Notes: generated by a model from the sequence alone, not told the origin. A DNA stretch of 64,000 bases from Laetiporus sulphureus 93-53 (GCF_001632365.1 NW_024468513.1:559639-623638); one strand, 5' to 3'; counted from the first letter of the stretch, positions 35,291 to 48,480 are shown. Made by a program: numbers and translations.

Positions 35291-38200
35291 TTACCGTTGT
35301 CTGTGAAAAGTAAATCCGAACGGACTTCGCGGCGTGAAGCTCGATGTCGATGGGCTGTGTATAACACTCCTGCTGATACTCCCCGTAGCACCATGCCTAC
35401 TGTCGCCGGCTCGTAATTCCGTCGCTGCTGGGGCTGCAGGACTTCCAATAGGCGTTGTCCCGGCACTTGACGTCGTATCCGAAATGCCCATCAACCTTTG
35501 TACAATGTATGGCCTGCTGGCCTGGGAATCCTGACGGGCATGTGAAGGTGAAGACGGGAAGGAAGGAGTGGTCGGCGAAGCTCCAGGTAAGGGTGGATGT
35601 GGTAGTCGGTGCGAGCCACTGATACGGATTGCACTGGTCCGACGGGATTCGCTCCCGTGAGAGGTGGTCGAGGGCAATGAGTGCCTGAAGTGAATATCGG
35701 ACACGGTCATGGGGAGGGAGTCAGTCGGTGAGGGGAGCATACCGGCAGCGTCAGCGGACAGCATGTTAGGATCTCGTGCGTGAGTGTCAGGCGGGATGGT
35801 GATGGGTGGGGGTATAGACACTGCCTTGAGGGAGACATCGGGCGTGAGCGACGGCCGGCTCGAGGTGGGTCCCCCAGCAACGGTCATAGAGAGGCCTAGC
35901 GACATCCGTCTCTCGGGTGGAACTGCGCTATTTGTACTGCGCTCGCTGCCTGCGTTGCTCCGTGACTTCAGCGAGCTGCGGGTCGATCGTTTTGAATTCG
36001 ACCGAGAGTCCGAGGAGGACAAGCGGTTCGAGCGGTTGCCACTGCCAGACTGTGATCCTGACTCAGACGAAGAGAACTCCAAAAAGGAGAGTAGGGTAGA
36101 CGGCCTTGAGACGCCGTCGTCGTCTCCGCTGTCAATGCTGCGACTAAGAGCCTGCCGGATAGACTGTGTGAATGACATCCCTCCAGTACTCAGGTGACGC
36201 TCTGTTCGACGTCCCGGCACCTCTTGCTGGTGAGCAAATTCCACCCGTAGACTAGGCACGTTCCCTTCAAAGGTGGGTGAAGCGGCGTCGGAAAGCAAGA
36301 TTCCCCGAGCACTATCGGGGCCGTGCATGTCGCGTGGTCCACGAGGTCGAGAGCTCGGCGGAGACGTTAGATTTGAAGTGCGAGGCAGAGCCGAAACATG
36401 GGAATGTAATGAAATCGGATGAGGAGTAGATGGGAACGAGGCTGGAGGATACTCTAGAGGTGTCGAAGACAGCATCGGGAGCTCTATTGAGAAGCTGCCG
36501 TCGGAATTTTGTGATGTATGTCTTGTCCGCACCCTCAACTCACCATAACGACCGCTAGGACCTCCTTCGTCGTCAGAATTATCTTCCACTTTTTCATCAA
36601 TATGCCTCCCGATCTGAATGACACCCTGTTCTGCCGTCCCGCCCACGTACTCCTCGGCCCACTTCGCGACCACTTCATGATCATGTGACTGCGCAAGCTG
36701 TCTTGTACAGAGACGGAACTTGCGTCTCCAGAATGTCGACCGCGATTGCGATGGAAGGGCATGGTCTAGATCACGATTTCGACAACGTCGTCGGTGCCAA
36801 TAGATCGCGAGGACGAGGAGAAGCACCATAAGGACAAATCCCAGAGTCACTCCAACTGCAATTGCAGCGATTGTCCCGGCGGCAAGGCGGGAGGAGCTCG
36901 AGGCAAAGCCTGTTGTAGACCTATTAAAGAGGATATCAGAAAAGACAGATGAGTATTGCTCGAAGTGAAGCACTGAGCAGCTCACGAACGGAACTTACAC
37001 AGAAACGTTTCCCACCATCGTCACATTTACACCTCCCGCCAATAAGATGAGGTAGGACCCACTGCCGTTCCCCGACGCGCCTGCGTTCACAATCATGAGA
37101 TCATGCATCACACCAGGGTCGAGCCCAGCAGCGTAAAAGAACACGGTAGGCGATGGAGTTGTGAAGGATGCGCGTGCTGACAGGTTCCCCACTTGCTGGC
37201 CGTCAAGACTTATGTTGTACGTGCCAGACGACGGTGTCGTCAGACCTGTGATCGTGACCGCCGTACCTGTGGAACGTATGCACAAAGGGTGTCAGTTATG
37301 GCGGGCTAATTGCGAGGACGTGACACCAATAGAGGCCCCAAGTTAGAGGCAACACGAATGATGTCTGTTGCGTGTCGCATCCCGAAGCTCACCGCGTGCA
37401 GCCCTCGCGCTCGGAATGTTACGAGATCACTGGGCGCACAAGCAGCCGAGGGTGCAACTTGCGGAACCGGACATCAAGGTCAACCAACACCTCCTTACGC
37501 GAGACGGTGCCAAGAAACGCGCGGCGTTTGAGTGGAAACGAGATACAGCCAACTTGCAGCGCTTTTTCGACGCTTCACAGGGGACACCAACCCTGAGATG
37601 CCAAATGTGGGCAGAATGAAAGCCCCGGATGGCAAGCGCTGGGCTTCAGCCGCAACATCAGCGTGAAGTCCGATGTGTCGGAGTATGGCGCATCATATTG
37701 GAAACCAAGGCGACAGGTCAAAGCGAAACGCTGCGAGCAAAGTGTCGGTGAGAACTAAACTTACCGTTGAACACAATGTTCGCGCTATCCCCGACGTTCA
37801 TGCTGGTATGGAAGGCTTCATCGGGGGAATTTGGCAGAAGTCCAGACACGTAGGACCACTGTCCACGGAAGGCGATCGAGTTGTCGGGTAGGACGAAGGT
37901 TGTGACGGATTCCGTGGCCGTAGGCGCTACGAGAGATGATGAGGATGTGGCAGTGGGCTCGCTGTAACATGAAAGATTAGCGTTGTGTCCTGATGATGAT
38001 CCGAAGTGAACGGAGTACAATGCAAATGTGACAAAGTCGAAAGGCTGGCTCGACCATCAGAAGGTCAAGCTGTCCGCTACAACACAAAAAAGATGATAGC
38101 CACAAGCGGAAGTCGAAAGAATGCTTCATGGGGCATACTTGTGCGCATGGAAGGCGGTGACTGCAGGTTCAGAGCTTCCACTGACGAGGACATCCGCAGT

Positions 38201-39182
38201 GGGGCACTTCGGGAAGGAAAGAGAAGAGAAATTGAAAGTAGGAAAGATAGCGTGATGATGCAATCGAGAACGACGAGGTTGATGACATCAAATGTTCACG
38301 TTTTCCCAGCGAAAGAAAAAAAAGTCTGAAGGAAATTGTACGACTAACCTCTCGAGCTCATCTAGGAAAACATCAGCACGGTCGAACGCGACGACTGCAT
38401 CCAAATCGGTTTCATCGGTACTATTTGACATACCGGGATTATGTACAGTCAGGACGACCTCATGGAGGCCATCGGACAAATTCGAAAACGCAGCGAGAAT
38501 ATCAGCCGATGCCGTATCCACGGTCGCATTGGAAGAGATGGAAGAATAGTAGTTCGTGGTGGAGTTGCCATCCAGCGAGACAGAGTAACTCACGGAGCTT
38601 GAGGAATTGGCAGTGATCGTACCGTAAAGGGTCACGGCGGTGCCTAAATTGATGAGATAATCAACATATCATGCGAAGACAAAATGGACTGCGATGGGTA
38701 AGAGCGAGAGGGGAAAATGTTTGATTTCCATCAAGCCACTGATGCAGGGTCAACCATCAAAGGCGACGGCGATGAAATTTTGTTCAACACTAGGATCTCG
38801 GCAAGATCATGTCATTACGTAGCGCCCAAAAGAAGCAACACCAGAAAATCACACAGTAATTGTCGGATAGCCAGGTGCATGACGCGCGTATGTCACCGAT
38901 CGAGAAAAGAAACTACAGACAAAGTGTGAGTTGCCTACCGTTCCAGCTTATTGCGAGTTCAGCACCATCGTGGGCGGTCAGATGCAAGCTGGTGCCGTCC
39001 CCAATGTTGCTGACACCCGAATCCGAAGATGATGAGCCAGCATCCGTAGCGAAGCCCGACTTTGTGAAGTAAGGATTCCAGCCCTGGAGCAAGATTGGTT
39101 TTCCGAAAGAGTCACCGAACGGCGCATAAGCAATGGTCGGAGAAGTGTCGTCTATTGTGACGGAAAAGACGGGAACTGCCAT
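35291..39182 (-). CDS. receptor-like single-TM protein with duplicated ectodomain modules
   Basis: Five exons join in frame to 877 residues: 38939-39182, 38349-38643, 37765-37961, 36999-37266 and 35291-36920. The extracellular half has repeated modules of a beta-sandwich type common in mushroom membrane proteins: VTIDDTSPTIAYAP, then ISWN|GTAVTLYG, and later IAFRGQWSYVSGL, then VFN|GTAVTITG. It is rich in N-glycosylation sequons. One TM helix follows (GTIAAIAVGVTLGFVLMVLL), then a basic HRRRCRNRD stop-transfer and about 500 Ser/Pro-rich, disordered residues. No enzyme motif is present. The introns are long for this genome (295, 387, 498 and 78 nt), and the first and third interrupt the Gly before TAV at the same place. 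The ligand is unknown. A classical signal peptide is not obvious at the chosen start, so a leader exon may be missing. Confidence 0.75.
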
Positions 39183-42170
39183 GCATATGGAGGGAGGAAT
39201 GCGATCTGCTGACCGCGGCTAGAAGGCGATGGGAAGAACAGCCAGACCAGCAAGCCAGTCGGCCAGCGATGAAGGTGAGGAGGAGAGAAAAAGGCGGATC
39301 CAAGACCAGGGAGAGAACCGGGTTAGCACTCAAGGACGAGTATATGAGCGGTGCCTGCCCATGAGCCGATCAGAATATCGCCCGCGGTTGTCACAACGAT
39401 CCTCCCAAGCGCCTGCGCTATTCGAGTCGACCGTCCATGGAAGCACCACCCCACACGTGATCGCGATGCGCCCTCCAGCGCGCGTTGAATGCAAGTGTCC
39501 GACGTCCATCACCCGCTCCAACGATGCACGGCTATCAGCCTTGATTTGAGACATACTGCCGCAAGCAAGAGAGCCCGGTGCGTGGTATGGATTCCCTTTC
39601 CTTACACATACACAAATGAGCGCTGCCTCCTCCGAGGAGAAGTATCACAATCAATGGGACTATCTTCCCCATCATCCGTTGTCTAGCCGCGCAAGGCTGT
39701 GAAGGTGGTTCGCGTCTCAATGACTCGTGGTAAAACGCCTACGGCTCATCCTTGCTCGTCTATATCTGAAGCATCAGCTGCTGATTAGAGGTGTCACAGC
39801 TAGGACTTTTGCGGAAGCAGCGTGCATCGAGGCGCGTTTCATGTTCTATCTTTGAGCGCTGAAAGGAGCTAAGAACAGTGCATAAGAGTAGGCTACAAAT
39901 TGTGTTAAGTCAGAGTTAGCACGTTGCATAGACCGGTCACTGATGCCACTGATACATTACAGGGCGGAGACGTCGCTTCCGAGCCAAGCAAATAAGATGC
40001 TGTCGCGGCAAAAACTTTGAGGAACCATGCAACTTCAAGGCATCATCATATTCAGGTCAAGCTGATCTCTCGGCATTCCTCGCGTAGGCGTGTAGGCGGG
40101 CCGCGATTCCGTGCCTGTCACGTCACTATACCGGCCTCCGGGCTGTTCCCGCCACTATGGTAGGTACAGCTCATCTAGTCACCACCACTTTGTTTAACAA
40201 CCATAGAGTACTTACCCGCAGTTTTACCGATGACTTGTCTCCCTAGTAGCAGCACTCCCTTCCAATGACTGAAGCGACAGATTGTCAACACCGATGGGGT
40301 TACGGAGTTGGGCTGCCACGGATTTTTGCCACACTTTTCAAACCAGGCAATTTTTCTCCACGCTAGCTTCTTCAGCGCCCGTGCAGACGAGCCAAAATGA
40401 TCAAGACAGCAAGAAACTTCAATGTTCTCGCTGTCGTTGTCCCTCAGAATGCGCACAGGCCATTCAAAAGATCCCCGTACTCTAGTTCCAACCGTCCAGC
40501 TTTGCCACCGCACAAAACTAGTGGTGACTAGATGACTCCACCATAGTTCTCGTGCAGTGTGCACAGAGACAGTTGAAACCGTTTCGACTTTGATCATACT
40601 ACTCGCGCTCTTGATTATAGCTATTGGAAGCTGTCTGTTCTGCGTAGGCACGCAGCCGCCGCCTGGCCAAGACAACGCGCCATATGGTGAAACTGAGCAA
40701 TTACGCCACGCGAGCTTACCGAGAGCAAGCACAGGCCCTTCCCCGAGGGCCATGCGTATGTACGATCAAAATTGAAATAGTCTGCCACTGCTTTTACGCA
40801 CAATGACAGCTGCTGAAAGAAATCCAGAGAACCGTACTGCGAAATACTGCGAACAACTTCTATCGACGAGGGTCATTTGCAGATTTCCACCGAGCAGTTT
40901 TCCTTGCCCCAGAATCGCCAACACTGCTCGTCAACAGCAGCACAAATTGATAAATCCGACACGACTCCAATTAGGGACTAAGGCATGAGGACAAGTCATG
41001 TCGGGTTCATTTCCGAAGATCGCATCAACTGAGCAGCCTAAACGAATGCAGAAACATTCCTACCGCACATCTGACGGAAGCTACGCAAGCCGACAGCTGC
41101 CGTGCGCCACATACGCCATCTCCACCTCGATGCGGAGTGACTGACTCAGGAAGTGTGCTGCCACCATCAGGTGTCTGCAATATATGCGAACTAGTCGACG
41201 CTGACTCGTTAACCGAAGTCTAGAACTGCAATGGTTACCGATCTGACGCGCCTGTTCAACAGCGAACGATGCCGCGATATGACCATAGATATCAGTCGCA
41301 ACGCATAATTCAATGCGCAATTGACGTGCATTGAAAAAAGGCGATCTATATTTGCCGTGCGAACTCTCGATGGTCGAGATAGCTGGAACGAGCCTGAGAC
41401 TAGCTGTTTTTTTCGGTCAGGGGCGTTCCTTCAAGCTGTTCCTTGATTGACCTGCAAAGTTAATCTATGCGGCACTGTGATCGTGGCTCACTTTGGTTAC
41501 GTCTGCAGCCGGGCTATTCGTTCGCTGTTAAGCTGTTAGATATTGAGAAGGGATAGTTATGTCGTTAAAGGGTTGAAATCCCCGCCAAATAGACTATGGC
41601 ACGGTTTTTACGTCCTCTACAGAATCAAACTGTACAGTATATATCAGCTTTCAATCAGGTTCCGTCATCCAATTCTGGCTTCAATCTGTCCGTTGCAGTA
41701 CTGAGTCAGACGTGTGCCAGGATGATATATACAAGCGCGAGTCGCGATAGGCTAGCAGAGGTTACATGAGCTCTGCTACTTTAAAACAGTATGCTTAAAT
41801 CGTTATTCTCTGAGACGAGCATGAGACGTATGAAACACGGTCGCACGCGCCACAGAGTAATTAGCGGTCTCGTGACCGCGTCGAGCGCGCATGGTGCTCG
41901 CTGTCTGCCATCCGCAGTCATCATCCTCACGTTCAGCTAGCATTCTCAGTTTGGTGCCCGGTGCATTCAAAAGCCCCTGAACCTCGACGTTCTGACGGCG
42001 GCGCTAGCCACAGATACAGAGCGTCTGCAGGATCACCATCAAACTTTGCGTGGCTGTCGCCGAAGCTGACAGATCGCAACAAACTTGGGCGCACAGGCGT
42101 TCGCGGGCGAAGCGCACTGCATCATATTCATAACCTTCCTTTCGACTTGTTCGCTGTACGTTGACGAGCC
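39183..42170. other. long intergenic region, no supported gene
   Basis: About 3 kb. The longest frame is a minus-strand 192-codon one at 40175-40753, rich in Trp and Lys, with no domain and no clear start. It is treated as chance. The region contains the promoter of the receptor-like gene on the left and of the glutaredoxin on the right. Confidence 0.5.
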
Positions 42171-43006
42171 ATGGCGACATCATACCGTCGCCGACGCATC
42201 TTCTGGTCCATCGTGCTGCTCACTGCAGCCCTCCTGTTCTATGTAAGCACCCTCGGCTCCTCACCACTCTTCTCGCTCCCGGAGTCTCTCAAAGACCTTG
42301 GCTACTCACCATCCTCGTCTCGCGCCGGCCAGATGGCGCTCGCGAAGCTCAAGGCAGCTACGTGGGGCAAGTCGCGCGCGCGCGAGATCGACGCCTTGTT
42401 GCACTTCGTCACTCAGTATCCCGAGCGGAGACTGAACGAGGACGAGGGGCACATCAACGTGAAGGACGTCGGGCGGGTGATGGTGGATCCCGAGAAGACC
42501 GTTGACCTCAGTGTGTATGCGCCGGATGGAGAGATCAACTGGGAAGCATACGTGAGGGTCCTGCAGGAAGAGAATCCTGTGGTTGTTTTCAGCAAAACGT
42601 ACTGCCCGTGCGTCGTGATTTCATAGAGAAGGTATGACAATTGAAATAATGATATTTTTCAGATACTCGCAGCGTGCCAAGTCTCTCTTACAAAACTATG
42701 AGCTCTACCCTCCACCGGTAGTGGTTGAATTGAACACTAGATCGGACGGCCCCATCATCCAGAAGATCTTAGCGCGCCTCACAGGTCGACGCACTGTACC
42801 AAACGTTCTCCTCCATGTAAGTCGTGCCTGATAGAGTTTGACACATTGCTGACAAGCGACGTACTTGCCTGAATTAGGGCAAATCACTGGGCGGCTCTGA
42901 TGATATCCATCTGTTACACGATGAGCACCAGCTGAAGGGCATTCTTGAAGAAGGAGGGCTGCAGGTCAATGGAGCGTTCGCTGGCTTGCAGGTGAACCCC
43001 GCCTGA
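42171..43006 (+). CDS. membrane-anchored monothiol glutaredoxin (Grx6/Grx7-like)
   Basis: Three exons (42171-42607, 42663-42816, 42878-43006) join in frame to 239 residues. A short basic N-terminus precedes a TM helix (IFWSIVLLTAALLFYVSTLG), so the catalytic domain faces the ER/Golgi lumen as in yeast Grx6 and Grx7. After a 110-residue stem, the glutaredoxin domain starts at NPVVVFSKTYC, with the active site CPYS split by intron 1. It continues with LNTRSDGPIIQKILARLTGR, the cis-Pro VPNVLL and the GG of SLGGSDDI, and ends VNPA. With only the N-terminal Cys of a CPYC-type site it should act as a monothiol thiol-disulfide exchanger using glutathione. Its cysteine-less relative is at 16624-17624. 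Confidence 0.93.
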
Positions 43007-43315
43007 GGCAAGTTGGGACTTAATATGCGTGCGAGTCACGCTGCGTCCAGAGAACATGACCCATTGCTTGGGGTTTCACAAGGTAAATGTGACCGTTAGC
43101 TGTGCCACTGTGTTATATGACTCTTTTCGGCATCTGTAGTACCCGTCTTTATCATCACTCATCTCCTGTCCAGTACGTTGGGTGTCCGGAAATACTTTGA
43201 TCAACCACTTTGCTACCATAACGTCTGCATGATCACTCAGACACCGGAACTCTTTTCATACAGTGCAATAATATCCGCCCTCAACGCACGCTCGCCGTAC
43301 AGTGTGGAAAAGTCC
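43007..43315. other. convergent intergenic region
   Basis: About 0.3 kb between the glutaredoxin stop and the end of the first hydrolase gene. No gene seen. Confidence 0.5.
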
Positions 43316-44951
43316 TCATGCTTTTCCCAAGAACTCTTGGACTTGCGCTTTGATGAAAGCGTCATCGCTAGCATTGGTTCCACCACCCGCTGTGTCGTCA
43401 TCAGCACTGCTGTCTTGCCAATCGAGGTAGCACGGCTCACCCATATGACCCCAAACGGAGTCGATCTCAACGAGCTTCGCGCTGCCTGGCGGCAAGAGCG
43501 ACAATTCGATCCTACTGTCCTCCGGCTGTTCCTCTCCTGATGAATGATTTTTCTCTCTATACGACCGGATGGCACTCACCGGGAAGTACAGATCTGTCTT
43601 GCACGGCATGATCAAACCCTTGGCTTTGATGCTCGACAAACAGTGTGGGAGACTGCTTTGGCTGCTTGCATTGACGAGGGAGACGTCGCCTGTCTGCCAG
43701 GTGTGCAGCAGGGTGAGCACATCATTTGCATCCCACGAGAGGAACCCGCCCTCCCATTCAGCCCGTAGAAAGTCTTCCAAGGAGGAGTACTTCCCATCAT
43801 GAAGATAGCCGTACTCGCGAAACCACTGTTACAAATCGTAACCCCGGTCAGAATGATGGAGGATCTCAGAAGGTCAGTGCACACGACGCACGGTCTGTCC
43901 GTATGCCCAGGCGCTGTATGCTCGACCGAAGGCGCGCAAGCCGATGTCTGGCTGTGTCTTGTAGTGTCCGTTGTCGAAGTCCTTGGATGCCACGAGAGCC
44001 GCTTTGGGTCCTTCCAGGAAGCTTGACAATGGTCAGCAACATGTGTTTGCATTCGTATGAAGATCACTCCACCACTTGTTGTGCTCACTCGTGCGAGCAG
44101 AGCCACATATTGCAATGTACCTACAACAGTGAGTAAAGAGTTGTCCCATATGCAGTCCTCGGTCTTACCGCTCTACATAGTCAGGGTAGACGACCGGCCA
44201 GTAAAATGCCTGTAATCACCCTTTAGTGACCATACACGAAGTGTATTGAATACGCTTCACCTGTTGTCCCCCCATGGAGAACCCGATGACACAATACACC
44301 TTGTTGATGCCCAGTTTCTTGGTCAAGACAGCGTGCTGGGCCCGGCTGCAGAAGGAATGTCAGGTTCGCTCGCTCGCCATAAGGCATAGTTATAAGCTCA
44401 CATATTGTCTTCGTAGGAGACGCTGGGGAAGTATGGCCCGTTATGAGGAGCAGGCTGTAGCGTTCTATGTCAATCCAGAACGACCTCCAACTATATGAAC
44501 AGCGTACGGTGTTGGACGGAGACGACGACTAAATGAGTCGTTATGATTCAATGTTCAGTTGCAGCCCAATCCCGTAGTATTTGCGATAACCTACCTCCCC
44601 ATTAGAAAACAGGGCGAGAGTCACGATATAGTATTTCGTAGGGTCGAGGGCCTTGATCGTCTATCTCAGCCTCCAAAAGCGAGAAATCATCTGTCTGCTC
44701 AGCTCACCTTATCCTCGCCGATCATGTAATCCTGGCCTAGCATCCCGACATCTATGCTCAGTCCTGCAACCGCAATTACAGTAACGTCCTAGGAGGTGTG
44801 ACCTACTGTCAAGTCTCCCTCCATAACAGGTCGGAAAGACGATACAAGGGTTCTTCGGGTCACCATAAGTGCGATAGGCAGTGATTGCATTAGGGAGGAC
44901 GCCTCCTGCGACCCGGAAGCGTCCATGATGGTAGTATTGCACTTTCGACAT
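43316..44951 (-). CDS. MetX-type alpha/beta hydrolase, tandem copy 1
   Basis: The start is ATG at 44951 (MSKVQYYHHGRF). Exons recovered in order encode GGVLPNAITAYRTYGDPKNP, GMLGQDYMIGEDK, TIKALDPTKYYIVTLALFSN, PAPHNGPYFPSVSYEDNI, the nucleophile exon (KVYCVIGFSMGGQQ), the cap part FWPVVYPDYVER, LRAEWEGGFLSWDANDVL and KGLIMPCKTDLYFP, then EIDSVWGHM. The triad is Ser in GFSMGG, Asp in CKTD and His in WGHM, as in homoserine O-acetyltransferase (MetX/Met2) relatives. The last intron falls inside the codon after GHM. The C-terminus ends FLGKA. Whether it acts on homoserine is unproven; fungal members of this fold also serve as acyltransferases or hydrolases in secondary metabolism. It is paired head-to-tail with copy 2. 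Confidence 0.87.
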
Positions 44952-45644
44952 GGCGGTGGTATGTAATATTGTCAATTCCGGGCTTGACAGGGTTGAGTTA
45001 TAAGATAGCAGTGGTAGCAAGTATGCGCTGGGAAATCTTGCACGATCGTTCATTTTATGTCTCATGTTCTCACAGGCGATATGTCAGCAACCACAGTCGA
45101 TCTGTCAGCAACGAGAAAGAAGGTTAAAGAAGCTTTTCGGAAGCGATAAATAAATAAGTGCGGGCTTACGAATACCATCACGCCATCGAGGTTTTAGTTT
45201 TGGTTGATCGAGTCAGAGAGACTCGGACTATAGAAGTGGCCCAATAGGAGACCCCGGCGCAGTGAGTCCGTTATGAAAGGCGCTAGCCTAAGATGCCACC
45301 GCCGCGCTTGGCCACAAAATATTGCTGGCATCAAAGACAGCACAAGTGCAGACGGAGGTGCGACTCGTACCATAGTATCACATACTCTGGCTCCAGGATA
45401 TTGCTTGATCATCATGATTGGTCGTTGACTGACAGAACTGCATGAACACTTGCAGATCTTGAAATGGCGAGGACTCCAATGCATACCAACTCGCTCGGGC
45501 GCGCTTTTTGATGGAACAAGAATCTATACATCACACCTACAGCTTTGATACGAGCAGCCAATACTCGCGGACGGCAATTCTGCACATACGCCTCACGAAA
45601 CAAATAATCCGTCAATAGAAAATGGAACTGGCCAATCGGGAACC
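44952..45644. other. spacer between hydrolase copies 1 and 2
   Basis: 693 bp containing the promoter of copy 1. No gene seen; a short minus-strand frame (45412-45615) has no recognisable feature. Confidence 0.5.
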
Positions 45645-47294
45645 CTAAGCCTCGTTCAAGAACTTATTGACTTCGCATTTAACGAAAGCCTCGTCGGCAG
45701 GATCAAAACATCCACAACCTCGCGAAGTCAATGACTAATCAGCTTTCCAGCACCAGCTGATTAAAGCTCACTCATGTGCCCCCATATCGAGTCAATCAAA
45801 GCCAGCCTGCCATTGCCCCGCATACTCGCGACCTCTTTGATGTTCTCTTCTGGCTGATGGCCATCAATGAGTCAGCATTCGACTGGGAGTCTCGAGATAG
45901 AACATTGCGTGGACCAACCGGGAAGAAGAGGTCCGTTTTACAGGGCATTATCAAGCCCTTTGCTTTGACATTTGCAAGACATTGCGCCAAGTCACCGTTC
46001 CCGCCATTGACCAAGGAGATATCCCCCTGCCCCCACGTACGCATAAGGACAAGGAGATCGTTCGCGTCCCAAGGAAGGAAGCCGGCATCCCATGCGCCGC
46101 ACATGAAGTTTTCCATTGAGGAGACCATGCCATCATGTAGGTATCCTTTTTGCGCAAACCACTGAAGAAATTCCGATTAGCTGTGTGGAATGCTGAAATA
46201 ACATTTCATTCGTATGGAACACGACATACAGCCTGCGAATATATCCACGGACCGATGGCCCGACTGAATGCATGCATAGCGATCTCAGGCCGGGTTTTGT
46301 AGTATCCGTTGTCGAAGTCTTTAGAACATACAAAGGCCGCCTTGAAACCTTCCTGGAAACTAAAAGGGGCGAATGAATAAGTGGCGGTAGCCGGATGAGC
46401 CTTTCATCATACGCTCTGCTGAGGTCGTTCGTGCGAGCAGCGGAACAAATAGCAACGAATCTGTAAGACCGATGGTCAGAAGCGCGTCGCTTTCCAGAGG
46501 ACTGATCTTGTCCTCACCTTTCAACAAAATCCGGATACATTGCTGCCCAATGATACGCCTATTCTCGACACGAAACTTAGGGAATTGCTGGCACATCCTA
46601 GCATCGGCTCACCTGCTGTCCACCCATGGATACTCCGATCACGCAGAAGAGCTTCTCGATGCCCAGCCCTTTAGTCAATAATGCATGCTGTGCTCGACTG
46701 TGATGGTTTGAAACGATATGTATCATTATGATCAGCTGCGTTGCACGAGATAATCAAGTCACTCACATGTTGTCTTCGTAGGAGACGTGCGGAAAGTGTG
46801 GCCCGTTATAAGGGGCAGGCTGATGTATGGTCAGTTAGGACTTGCAGACGAAAGCGCCGATATTTACTGTATTGGATGGAGATGAAGACTGTAAAATTAT
46901 TTGAATATCCCATGTACATTCACATTTATGACAATAATACCTCCCCGTTGGAAAACAAGGCGACAGTGACTATGTAGTACTTTGATGGATTCAAAACCTA
47001 TCAGCTTTGTCAGTAATGTCAGGCAACCGCGGGACAAGTGACTCTATTATTGACCTTGTCCTCGCCAATCATATAATCCTGACCCATTAAACCCCTATCT
47101 GTTGTCCGCAAGCTGTGAGCGCTGTCGCTTGAGAGCCACTTGAACATACTGTCAAGTCTCCCACCATAGCAGGTGGGAAAGAGTATGCAAGGGTTCTTCG
47201 GATTACCATAGGTCCGATACGCAGTAATTGCATTGGGAAGGACCCCTCCCGCAAGTTGGAAGCGTCCGTGGTGATAGTAGAGAACCTCAGACAT
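45645..47294 (-). CDS. MetX-type alpha/beta hydrolase, tandem copy 2
   Basis: The start is ATG at 47294 (MSEVLYYHHGRF). The first 49 residues match copy 1 at 43 positions. Its exon order parallels copy 1: LPNAITAYRTYGNPKNP, ALFSNGEPAPYNGPHFPH, the nucleophile exon KLFCVIGVSMGGQQ, MENFMCGAWDAGFLPW, then KGLIMPCKTDLFFP. A longer intron leads to NGRLALIDSIWGHM, and after an intron at the same phase as copy 1 the end is SCGCFDPADEAFVKCEV, finishing FLNEA. All three catalytic residues (Ser, Asp, His) remain, so it is probably active. It arose by tandem duplication and sits between copy 1 and a decayed third copy. The substrate is unknown. Confidence 0.86.
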
Positions 47295-47681
47295 CCTGAG
47301 AGATGCAGTTGTGAGGTTGACCGGTGAGCAGGCCCTTCACTTATATGAGCATGCGAGTCTTCCCATATCAGCGACAGTTCGAGACATATAGAGGCCGAAT
47401 AGAAGCATCAAGTCGATCCGCCATAAACTTCGGATAATCAGAAAATGTGGTCGCGATAGTCAGGCGACCACATCACGTACGCGTTCGCAGCTCTCAATGA
47501 CTCACGTAGAGGCACCGAAGGCACGTCTTGTGTCCCATGACCGAGACCCGTTCGGTTCTCACTAGCTTGCCCCATTAATCACTGCAGAGTATGTTGAACT
47601 CTACACAGCATACCAGACTACACTGCAGGCAGCCGAGAACTCACGGTAGGACAATCTCAAGTAGTAATCCGTCAAGAGCAG
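47295..47681. other. promoter-side spacer of hydrolase copy 2
   Basis: About 0.39 kb upstream of copy 2, running into the decayed third copy. No gene seen. Confidence 0.45.
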
Positions 47682-48480
47682 TCAACCAGCATGGGGTCGC
47701 AGTAGTTCGATCCTGACAGGCCTGTCGTAAGCTAGGTAGATGATTTGCGGATTTTCTTCCAAATTAATATCTCCTCTGCAGGGTAGAAACCCCAAAAGTG
47801 GCAGAAGGTGATGAGGCGCCAACTCGAGAAAGGCCCGTCTACACTCACTCATGTATGGCGAGAATGAATCTCCCATGGCAGGCTTGACACTGCCACGGGT
47901 GGAAGCGATTATCTTTATTTTCTCTTCAGAGTGTTTTGTCTGTGATGTGCATTGCGCTGGTGAGGTGATGCAATCTCTTGGACTCACCGGGAACAAGATA
48001 TCTGCCTCGTAAGGCACGATCAAGCCCTCGAGGATAAGGTCCGCAAGACCGCCATCCATATCCCTGGTGCGACATGTGCATGAGGGCCAGAAAGTCATTC
48101 GCATGTCACTGAGGAAACGACACCCATTCTTTGCAACCACTGTGAGATCGTGAGGATGCTGAAGGATTCGTACGCCAACACAGGTACCTGCCTCCAATTC
48201 AAGAAAGGCTCACGTATAGTCCGTGAAGATGTGCAGGAAGACCCGGCTATATGCAGCCACGGCGAAATTAAGTTCCGCCTTGTTATGCGTATCAGCGAAA
48301 GAAGCAACGGTCGCTTTTGAAGCTTTCACATAGGCAGGAGTACAAACGACAGAGAAAACGTTGTGCAAACCGGATATATGATGCGATTTCCGCTCTGCTA
48401 AGATCTTTAATGAAAGCAGCGGCGACGAGTCTATTAGATAGACCGTTTATCTGCTTGCAATTTGATATCAATGTTAACCT
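47682..48480 (-). pseudogene. decayed third copy of the MetX-type hydrolase
   Basis: Fragments in the array order lie on the minus strand but in changing frames. KATVASFADTHNKAELNFAV matches the KAAFVCSKDFDNGYYKTRPE region of copies 1 and 2. A segment QWLQRMGVVSS follows, then HANDFLALMHMSHQG, then DMDGGLADLILEGLIVP and YEADILFPVSPR, which parallel LSSIKAKGLIMPCKTDLYFP. The equivalent of the catalytic WGHM reads SPYM, so His is Tyr. The first exons, with the nucleophile motif, are not recognisable. Stop codons and frame changes occur between the blocks, so the gene is dead. The remaining spacer up to RPS23 (about 48480-48968) holds nothing I can support. Confidence 0.72.

Noticed and set aside
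40175..40753. 192-codon minus-strand frame
   Set aside because: Trp/Lys-rich, no domain, no intron signals or partner exons; probably chance.
47695..47715. agttcgatcctga resembling a tRNA T-loop
   Set aside because: No acceptor, D-arm or anticodon stem around it.
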